Positions 1 to 4,447 of a stretch of DNA of 5,203 nucleotides are shown piece by piece. The notes below the pieces were generated by a model. The model was not told where the DNA came from and ran no database searches. It saw only the letters and a program-made list of their open reading frames with translations. Position 1 is the first letter of the stretch. Each line of letters opens with the position of its first letter. This DNA comes from Nitrospira sp. UBA2083. GTDB taxonomy: Bacteria > Nitrospirota > Nitrospiria > Nitrospirales > Nitrospiraceae. The stretch spans positions 9,608 through 14,810 of the forward strand of contig DCZN01000030.1 of assembly GCA_002331625.1 (NCBI GenBank), in the 5' to 3' direction. Both the position numbers and the translations under genes were made by a program.

Positions 1-545
1 GCCATCAGCAGCGGAAAATTCCAGGGAATGACTTGTGCCACGACACCGACCGGTTCGCGCAAGGTGTAGGCGAGATACTGAGCCCCAGGCGTATAGGGTA
101 CCGAAATGGGGATGGTGTTCCCCTCGAGTTTTGTGGCCCATCCCGCCATGTACCGGAAGTGATCCACGGCCAGCGGCACATCCGCCGCACGCGCCACACC
201 GACCGGTTTCCCGTTATCGAGGGACTCCAGCTGCGCGAATTCTTCCAGATGTGCTTCGAGGAGGTCGGCAAGCTTCCAGATCAACCGTCCCCGTTCAGAT
301 GTGGTGAGTTTGCGCCAGGGGCCGCTTTCAAACGCCGTCCTTGCAGCAGAGACGGCCCGGTCCACGTCGGCACGAGCGCCCTCTGCGACTTGAGCAAGCA
401 CCTCACCCGTGGATGGGTTGTAAGTTGGAAATGTTTTCCCTGAGACGGCCCCGACCCAACGGCCACCGATCAACATCTTCCGGGGTGTGCTGACGAAGCT
501 TCGAACGTGCTGATGCATGGGAACTTCAGCAGTTGTGGCGCTCAT
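1..545 (-). CDS. Aldehyde dehydrogenase, NAD(P)-dependent, N-terminal part (cut by window edge)
   Basis: The first 181 codons are present; family members are about 480-500 residues, so roughly the last two thirds lie outside. Seen directly: a typical start of the fold (LIGGRWV near residue 25, then [12 protein letters not shown]), the ESLDNGKPV segment near residue 107, [11 protein letters not shown], and [20 protein letters not shown] at the cut end, which is the hallmark beginning of the Rossmann NAD-binding region. The catalytic Cys and Glu are not in the window. By family knowledge this cytosolic enzyme oxidises an aldehyde to its acid with NAD(P)+. The sequence most resembles the broad class 1/2, betaine- or phenylacetaldehyde-type group, but the substrate cannot be read. 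The ATG at 545 is the first start after an in-frame stop at 567-569 and has an ideal AAGGAGGA five bases upstream. It is divergent from the transporter at 780. Confidence 0.95.
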   Translation of the reverse strand, partial: MSATTAEVPMHQHVRSFVSTPRKMLIGGRWVGAVSGKTFPTYNPSTGEVLAQVAEGARADVDRAVSAARTAFESGPWRKLTTSERGRLIWKLADLLEAHLEEFAQLESLDNGKPVGVARAADVPLAVDHFRYMAGWATKLEGNTIPISVPYTPGAQYLAYTLREPVGVVAQVIPWNFPLLM

Positions 546-550
546 GACGG

Positions 551-558
551 TCCTCCTT
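551..558 (-). promoter_or_regulatory. Strong Shine-Dalgarno site of the aldehyde dehydrogenase gene
   Basis: On the minus strand this reads AAGGAGGA, ending five bases before the ATG at 545. With the in-frame stop just upstream it settles the start codon. Confidence 0.85.
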
Positions 559-565
559 GGCTGAA

Positions 566-586
566 ATCACTGAGTGATCGACTCAG
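566..586. promoter_or_regulatory. Two overlapping inverted repeats in the aldehyde dehydrogenase leader
   Basis: ATCACT-G-AGTGAT (566-578) is a perfect 6+1+6 dyad. CTGAGT-GATCG-ACTCAG (570-586) is a second perfect 6+5+6 dyad sharing bases 570-578 with the first. Both lie between the putative -10 and the Shine-Dalgarno site. They could be an operator for a dimeric regulator, or alternative RNA hairpins next to the ribosome binding site. Confidence 0.4.
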
Positions 587-615
587 ATTCGTGGAATAGA
601 AAGCAGCGTAATTTA

Positions 616-621
616 ATTATA
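616..621 (-). promoter_or_regulatory. Candidate -10 element for the aldehyde dehydrogenase gene
   Basis: The minus strand reads TATAAT, a perfect sigma-70 -10 hexamer, inside an AT-rich stretch (606-622). The start of transcription would fall near 609, giving a leader of about 60 bases that contains the dyads at 566-586. I see no convincing -35 hexamer 16-18 bases upstream (CACCCA at 17), so the promoter may depend on an activator. The hexamer is seen; its use is inferred. Confidence 0.4.
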
Positions 622-701
622 CAGGAACGAACATGCCATGGGTGTAGAGTGTCGCAATTCAGCGTCGCAAGTAACAACGCGCTGGGCTCGGTTGGCTATA
701 C

Positions 702-716
702 AAGAAAGACTTTCTT
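702..716. promoter_or_regulatory. Operator-like perfect dyad upstream of the MFS transporter
   Basis: AAGAAAG-A-CTTTCTT is a perfect 7+1+7 inverted repeat centred at 709, about 70 bases upstream of the transporter start. Just downstream, TATTAATA (722-729) could serve as a -10, in which case the dyad covers the -35 area. Placement and symmetry suit a repressor site of the kind common for drug-efflux genes, but no regulator gene is in the window. As RNA it would give only a weak six-pair hairpin. Confidence 0.35.
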
Positions 717-779
717 CGTCTTATTAATAGGCGTCACACGAGAACCGCTGGTTGGAAGCAAGTCTGATAGGATGCGGTG

Positions 780-2045
780 ATGAGCCACCAACCAGCCACG
801 GCTGCACCGCGGCAAGCGGCAGTCCTTTTTATTCTCATCACCGTCCTGCTCGACATGTTGTCGTTCGGCATCATCATTCCGGTCCTGCCGAAACTCGTCG
901 AGGAATTTTTCTACGGTGATACGGCGAAGGCAGCGGTGCTCTACGGACTGATGGGGACCGCTTGGGCCTTCATGCAGTTCTTCTGTTCGCCGATCCAGGG
1001 AGCGCTGTCTGACCGGTTCGGGCGACGACCGATCGTCCTGCTATCCAACTTAGGGTTAGGCCTCGACTACATCGTGATGGCACTTGCGCCGAACGTGACC
1101 TGGCTCGTCGTGGGCCGAATCATCTCCGGGATAGCCTCCTCTAGCTTCAGCACTGCCGGCGCCTACATCGCCGATGTCACACCACCGGAACAGCGCGCGG
1201 CGGCGTTCGGCAAGATCGGCATGGTCTTCGGGCTTGGTTTTATTATCGGTCCGGCCTTGGGCGGTTGGCTTGGTGCAATCGATCCCAGATTGCCGTTCTG
1301 GGGCGCAGCAGCGCTCAGTCTCATGAACGCTGGTTACGGCTACTTTGTGCTTCCGGAATCTCTATCGCTAGACAAACGGATGCCGTTTTCCTGGGCGCGG
1401 GCCAATCCGGTCGGCTCGCTCGTGCTCCTCCGTTCGCACCATGAACTCTTCGGTCTCGCGACTGTCGCGTTCTTTGGTTACCTGGCCCATGCAGTGCTGC
1501 CGAGCGTCTCGGTCTTGTACATGGGGTATCGCTACGGTTGGGGACCGGCGAGTGTAGGACTGATGATGGCGGGCGTCGGCCTTGCGGCGATGATCGTGCA
1601 AGGTGGACTGATCCGTCCAATCACGGCGAGGGTTGGCGAACAGCGGACGCTCTTGCTCGGGTTGAGTTGTGGAGCGATCGGTTTCTCCGTCTATGGCATC
1701 GCACCAGAAGGCTGGATCTTCTGTCTCGGTATTCCCGTGATGGCCTTCTGGGGACTCGCCGGCCCGGCGAATCAAGCGCTCATGACCCGCCACATCAGCA
1801 GTTCAGAACAGGGCCAACTACAGGGCGCTATCGCCAGTATCAACGGCATGACCGGCATGCTTGGCCCGACCCTCTTCACCCAGACCTTCGCCTTCTTTAT
1901 CCGACCCAATTCCCCACTCAGCCTTCAGCACTCAGATCTCAGTACTTCCGTACAGTTTCCCGGCGCGCCGTTCATCCTAGCCTCACTCCTGCTGCTCAGC
2001 GCCGCCGTGATTGCATGGCGGACGACAAAAGCCGGTAGGCCATAA
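780..2045 (+). CDS. Major facilitator superfamily transporter, TetA-like (DHA1, TCR/Tet) branch
   Basis: This 421-residue inner-membrane protein has about 12 hydrophobic segments, the normal length for drug:H+ antiporters. Seen, numbered from the ATG at 780: TM1 with LLDMLSFGIIIPVLP (Asp25); motif A GALSDRFGRR (74-83), identical to TetA(A); Asp96 in LDYIVMA; AYIADVTPPEQR after TM4; motif C GLGFIIGPALGG (151-162) in TM5; EQGQLQGAIASI before TM11. The pattern follows the tetracycline efflux proteins closely, so proton-coupled export of a small molecule is the likely role. The TM9 aspartate needed by tetracycline exporters is replaced by Gly298, so tetracycline itself is doubtful. The loop before TM12 (about 375-395) looks longer than in TetA. 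A GTG at 777 could also start translation, but AGGA at 769-772 is better spaced for the ATG. It appears monocistronic and divergent from the aldehyde dehydrogenase. No tetR-like gene is next to it. Confidence 0.92.
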   Translation: MSHQPATAAPRQAAVLFILITVLLDMLSFGIIIPVLPKLVEEFFYGDTAKAAVLYGLMGTAWAFMQFFCSPIQGALSDRFGRRPIVLLSNLGLGLDYIVMALAPNVTWLVVGRIISGIASSSFSTAGAYIADVTPPEQRAAAFGKIGMVFGLGFIIGPALGGWLGAIDPRLPFWGAAALSLMNAGYGYFVLPESLSLDKRMPFSWARANPVGSLVLLRSHHELFGLATVAFFGYLAHAVLPSVSVLYMGYRYGWGPASVGLMMAGVGLAAMIVQGGLIRPITARVGEQRTLLLGLSCGAIGFSVYGIAPEGWIFCLGIPVMAFWGLAGPANQALMTRHISSSEQGQLQGAIASINGMTGMLGPTLFTQTFAFFIRPNSPLSLQHSDLSTSVQFPGAPFILASLLLLSAAVIAWRTTKAGRP

Positions 2046-2091
2046 ACAAGCTGTGTCAGCTGAGCTTGGTGAGGTGCATTTGGCGTACGTA

Positions 2092-2229
2092 ATGGCTTTA
2101 AAAGACTTTCCACCTCCTTATCCTTTTGAGCAAGTCACGGGCTATCCCGATGTACTCATTCCGATCCACCGGTTGAAGAAACAGATACAGCGTAGTCTGC
2201 TGCTGGCTGGGTGCGACCCAGTGGTCTAA
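2092..2229 (+). CDS. Doubtful small ORF, 45 residues, unrecognised
   Basis: From the ATG at 2092 the product begins MALKDFPPPYPFEQ and continues through GYPDVLIPIHRLKKQI to LLLAGCDPVV. The composition looks protein-like: a Pro/aromatic start, then an amphipathic basic stretch. I recognise no family. There is no good Shine-Dalgarno site at the usual distance. The frame stays open upstream into the transporter gene, so the true start is unclear. Its stop overlaps the ATG of the next ORF as TAATG. It could be a gene remnant or chance. Confidence 0.15.
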   Translation: MALKDFPPPYPFEQVTGYPDVLIPIHRLKKQIQRSLLLAGCDPVV

Positions 2230-2504
2230 TGGCCTTCGCTCCAATCCTTCGCGCTAATCCCTCAAGAAATCTGAACGATCACCGGTCGCTCATTGAGAGA
2301 GCGCCGATCTTTTTGCTCGGGAAGCTCGTGGCCCGGAAGTTGCTCCTTCTGAATGGTGCGAGGTCTTCGATGATGCGGTTGCTCTTACATAAGCTGGGAC
2401 ACCTGATGGTCCTTGGCGCCAGAACAACGGTCCAAATTGGAATGACCCTGTTTCTGACGAAACAGTTAATCCTGCGAGACTGGTTTGAGAAGGCGATCTC
2501 GTAA
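2229..2504 (+). CDS. Possible small basic protein, 91 residues, unrecognised
   Basis: The ATG at 2229 overlaps the preceding TAA (TAATG), an arrangement typical of coupled translation. The product is rich in Leu, Arg and Lys (for example FLLGKLVARKLLLLNGARSS) and ends LRDWFEKAIS. From about codon 17 most codons end in G or C, as in the clear genes nearby, which favours this frame over the antisense ORF at 2290-2526. A terminator-like hairpin begins ten bases after the stop. Against it: no Shine-Dalgarno site, no family I recognise and no clear domain. It could be a small hypothetical gene, a gene fragment, or chance. Confidence 0.25.
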   Translation: MAFAPILRANPSRNLNDHRSLIERAPIFLLGKLVARKLLLLNGARSSMMRLLLHKLGHLMVLGARTTVQIGMTLFLTKQLILRDWFEKAIS

Positions 2505-2513
2505 AGTCAATAC

Positions 2514-2545
2514 TCGTACCAGACACTCTTTCAGTACGAATTTTT
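2514..2545 (+). terminator. Terminator-like hairpin with T-tract
   Basis: TCGTAC (2514-2519) pairs perfectly with GTACGA (2534-2539) across a 14-base loop and is followed by A and five T (2541-2545). The loop is large and the stem only six pairs, so it would be a weak intrinsic terminator. Its position, ten bases after the 2229-2504 ORF and just ahead of a promoter candidate, fits the end of the transporter transcription unit. Confidence 0.3.
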
Positions 2546-2573
2546 GTGTGCGTTTGATTGGGCCACGTATAAG
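2544..2573 (+). promoter_or_regulatory. Candidate sigma-70 promoter of the secreted-protein gene
   Basis: TTGTGT (2544-2549) and TATAAG (2568-2573) are separated by 18 bases. The -10 matches the consensus at five of six positions, the -35 at three. Transcription would begin near 2580, giving a leader of about 84 bases before the ATG at 2664. Confidence 0.35.
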
Positions 2574-2648
2574 GCGATCAGAAAGGGTTTCGCAGAGGCC
2601 TTTCAAGCGGAGGTTGGCAGCCAAAGTTCGAACTAGAAGCCTTCAGGC

Positions 2649-2657
2649 AAAGGAGGA
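2649..2657 (+). promoter_or_regulatory. Strong Shine-Dalgarno site of the secreted-protein gene
   Basis: AAAGGAGGA ends six bases before the ATG at 2664 and fixes the start of the exported protein, placing its signal peptide exactly at the N-terminus. Confidence 0.85.
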
Positions 2658-2663
2658 CCCCCA

Positions 2664-3536
2664 ATGACGACATCTAAGCATTTCATGGCAGTTTGCGTTG
2701 GTTTGGCAGCATGGTCTTGGTTCACCGTGGGTGCAAATGGGCAGGAGGGGCAACCCACGCCACCTCAAGATACCAGCCGTCCAGCCGCTGTCGTGTCGAC
2801 GAGCGACATTCCCTGGCATGACTTAACGTGGGTGGAGCGACGTTACAAGGTCGAAGCGATGCGCTTCAAGGCGCGGGATGAGAGCGGCATCGACTGGTGG
2901 GGCAGCGACGAAGTGATGGTCGGGACCTTCGATGCAAAAGGCCATACGACCTCCAGCGAGATCGATGATATCGATTCTGGCAACACTCACCACTTTGACC
3001 CCGTGAAGAGTTGTATCCTTGCGGTGCGTCCCGGAGAAGTTGTTCTCGGCAAGACCTCGCTGTGCACCGATGTCGGTGAGCCTGCGCCACTGAATTTTCA
3101 AGTCGAACTATGGGAGAAAGACATCTCCTTTGGATTCTGTAGCACGCTTATTGGGTCGGAGCACCATTTCACAAGGCACTGTCTGCAAGATAGCAACGAT
3201 GACTTCCTCGGCCATGCCCAGATGGACCTCTCCATCCAGGAACTCGAAACGGCCTTGCCGCAGGTCGGCGATCAGCGTATCGAAACCGTCGTGCTGAACC
3301 CTTGCAGAGGCGCCGATGTGTGCGACGTGACGTATGGTCCAGACTACAGCTTCACCTACCGCATTACGCGTTTGCCGGACGCGCAGGGGGGACTCCACGG
3401 GGTGCTCGACGAGGCGATGCGCAAGATTGGCGCACGCTCTGAACTGGAAGCAATTGCCGCCGGGTTACGGGCCTTACGTGCGCCGAGCCCGCGCAAGGTT
3501 GAGTCGGAAGCAGATGCGGCGCCTCTCAAGCATTGA
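2664..3536 (+). CDS. Exported protein of unknown function with six cysteines and C2-like acidic motifs
   Basis: The protein has 290 residues. Residues 1-26 form a Sec-type signal peptide: K5/H6, a hydrophobic core about 8-22, then VGANG before QE, with likely cleavage after Ala24 or Gly26. There is no lipobox, so a periplasmic or secreted soluble protein is expected. A Pro/Thr-rich linker follows (about 29-45). The core holds RDESGIDWWGSDEV (71-84), an acidic run around 99-104, ELWEKD (148-153) and DSNDDFLG (176-183). The spacing of Asp/Glu and the DDFLG element recall calcium-binding C2-type beta-sandwiches; this is my inference, not an identification. The mature part has six Cys (117, 134, 159, 173, 214, 220), enough for three disulfides. 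The C-terminal 50 residues look helical and charged (LDEAMRKIG, LEAIAAGLRALRA). It is probably transcribed alone. Its start is well supported; the function is unknown. Confidence 0.85.
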   Translation: MTTSKHFMAVCVGLAAWSWFTVGANGQEGQPTPPQDTSRPAAVVSTSDIPWHDLTWVERRYKVEAMRFKARDESGIDWWGSDEVMVGTFDAKGHTTSSEIDDIDSGNTHHFDPVKSCILAVRPGEVVLGKTSLCTDVGEPAPLNFQVELWEKDISFGFCSTLIGSEHHFTRHCLQDSNDDFLGHAQMDLSIQELETALPQVGDQRIETVVLNPCRGADVCDVTYGPDYSFTYRITRLPDAQGGLHGVLDEAMRKIGARSELEAIAAGLRALRAPSPRKVESEADAAPLKH

Positions 3537-3800
3537 TATAGCTCACTGAGTCTATGGGATCTGACATGACTTATGACCTACTTACGGCGGCGACGTGTCT
3601 CTGTTAGAGCAGGAGGAAGACTAAGGGACAAGCTGCATAATCAAAAAGCCTCGTCCTGTGTGTCCGCTGCCTAGGGGATGTGGGCGGTGCGCTTGGTAGG
3701 AGAAGACGCTGTCGATTCTCTCTGTGTGCGCCGACGGCCACATCTTACGTTGGTTTAATGCACTGGTCGAAGGTATGACGAACACACGGATCTATTTCTG

Positions 3801-4193
3801 TTAGTGGCCTCCCGCCGCTCCTTGCCACAGCATGTCGTACCCCAGCTCTTTCGTCTCCGAACACATGGTCGCCAGCTTCGTGAACTTTTTCTTAAAGATG
3901 TCGTTCGCATGGGAGCGTTCGTGTGCGTCGTATGAACGCCAATAGGTGACGATCACATAGTGGTTGTCGGCGGTGCTGGATGTTGAGAGCGAACCCTCGG
4001 TGGACACGAAGCCGGAGAATTTGAACACTTGTCCGGCGATGAATCCGCCTTTGTCCCCTCCGTAGGTTACTTTGACCACAGCACAGAGTTCTCCAACAGC
4101 CATCTCCACCTCCTCAAAGGTGACGCCAGGCTTGAGCGTGACGATGTTGAACAGCATTTTGGCTCCAAATGGAACGGTGATGGGTCCGAACAT
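3801..4193 (-). CDS. Dimeric alpha-beta barrel (antibiotic biosynthesis monooxygenase-like) protein
   Basis: This is a 130-residue cytosolic-type protein without signal peptide or membrane segment. It shows the ABM/DABB layout: a first beta strand MLFNIVTLKPG (13-23), a helix TFEEVEMAVGEL, and later the strand-helix signature NHYVIVTYWRSYDAHERSHAND leading into FKKKFTKL. The W-x-S-x-x-A-H-E-x-x-H pattern is typical of small heme-degrading, quinol-oxidising or stress-related members, and many members have no known reaction. The central GGDKGGFIAGQVFKFSG segment looks specific to this subfamily. The ATG at 4193 has AGGAGG (4200-4205) six bases upstream and an in-frame stop at 4209-4211. A second ATG at 4157, also preceded by GGAG, would start directly at the first beta strand, so a 118-residue form is possible. 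It converges on the secreted-protein gene and may be monocistronic. Confidence 0.8.
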   Translation of the reverse strand: MFGPITVPFGAKMLFNIVTLKPGVTFEEVEMAVGELCAVVKVTYGGDKGGFIAGQVFKFSGFVSTEGSLSTSSTADNHYVIVTYWRSYDAHERSHANDIFKKKFTKLATMCSETKELGYDMLWQGAAGGH

Positions 4194-4233
4194 GGATACC
4201 CTCCTGGGTTACTCGCCTTTGTACCGCTCTCGA

Positions 4234-4246
4234 TTTCTTAAAGAAA
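4234..4246. promoter_or_regulatory. Short perfect dyad in the leader of the ABM-like gene
   Basis: TTTCTT-A-AAGAAA is a perfect 6+1+6 inverted repeat 41 bases before the ATG at 4193. The heptamer AAGAAAG (4241-4247) also forms one arm of the dyad at 702-716. It could be an operator; AT-rich dyads of this length also occur by chance. Confidence 0.25.
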
Positions 4247-4376
4247 GCCTCTGATGGTAGACGTTGTCCAGCATGGTTCGACCAGTCTTCTAGATGGTCT
4301 ATTGTTTATGAGATTGCGTCAACAAAAAGCGATCGTGCGGTGGTTGGGATGAGTCGGCTGTCGAGCTATCGAACTC

Positions 4377-4423
4377 AAGGAGGTGGGTCCAATATGGCTA
4401 TAACCCTGTCAAAAAAATCATGA
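4377..4423 (+). pseudogene. Orphan ribosome binding site and nine-codon ORF, possible truncated gene start
   Basis: AAGGAGGTG (4377-4385) is an almost complete anti-16S match, followed by an ATG at 4394 that encodes MAITLSKKS and then TGA (4421-4423). A run of seven A (4411-4417) lies inside the ORF, so slippage or an indel could change the frame, but the other frames also close by 4450. Beyond that point the DNA is the antisense of the nucleoside transporter. The picture is a gene start without a gene: a leader peptide, a truncation scar or coincidence. MA-[IV]-[ST]-LSKG is a common beginning of TerD-type stress proteins, but nine residues are far too few to assign. Confidence 0.25.
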
Positions 4424-4444
4424 GCGGTACAGCATGAGTGCTGT
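4411..4444 (-). terminator. Terminator-like hairpin after the nucleoside transporter gene
   Basis: On the minus strand ACAGCA and TGCTGT form a perfect six-pair stem with a four-base loop (4429-4444), three bases after the TAG stop. Seven T follow, but only after an eleven-base gap (4411-4417), so it is not a textbook intrinsic terminator. Position and strand fit. Confidence 0.3.
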
Positions 4445-4447
4445 CTT

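Larger units (their letters stand above)
2046..2663. other. 618-base region without a recognisable gene
   Basis: Between the transporter stop and the secreted-protein gene no frame gives a recognisable protein. The region is visibly AT-richer than its flanks in parts. It contains two weak small ORFs (2092-2229 and 2229-2504), a terminator-like hairpin (2514-2545), a candidate promoter (2544-2573) and a nine-base direct repeat AAGGCGATC (2490-2498 and 2571-2579). It may be a decayed gene locus or a long 3'/5' untranslated region. I see no tRNA, insertion sequence or CRISPR repeat in it. Confidence 0.6.

Noticed and set aside
33..443. 136-residue plus-strand ORF and other ORFs (5-271 minus, 35-307 plus, 281-466 minus)
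   Set aside because: They overlap the clear aldehyde dehydrogenase frame on the minus strand, have no ribosome binding site and give Arg/Pro-rich low-information proteins typical of out-of-frame reading.
574..780. 68-residue plus-strand ORF in the divergent intergenic region
   Set aside because: It starts at a GTG inside the dyads, has no Shine-Dalgarno site, spans the promoter elements and has no recognisable domain.
1368..2038. Long antisense and shifted ORFs inside the transporter gene (1368-1793 minus, 1538-2038 plus, 1321-1620 minus)
   Set aside because: The main frame matches the MFS family over its full length; these are shadows with skewed Arg/Pro/Ser composition.
2047..2068. Hairpin CAAGCT/AGCTTG just after the transporter stop
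   Set aside because: Six pairs with a ten-base loop and no T-tract; not enough to call a terminator.
2485..2667. 60-residue Arg-rich plus-strand ORF ending over the secreted-protein start
   Set aside because: TTG start without ribosome binding site; it runs through the terminator and promoter candidates and resembles no protein.
3537..3800. Possible small gene behind the AGGAGGA at 3611-3617 in the convergent spacer
   Set aside because: No ATG, GTG or TTG occurs at a suitable distance, no protein-like frame follows, and I found no clear hairpin or RNA gene in the spacer.
4280..4299. Inverted repeat GACCA/TGGTC around TCTAGA
   Set aside because: Only five pairs with a ten-base spacer; common by chance.
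4317..4322. TTGACG on the minus strand as a -35 for the ABM-like gene
   Set aside because: It matches a -35 at five of six positions, but no acceptable -10 lies 16-18 bases downstream, so I did not call a promoter.
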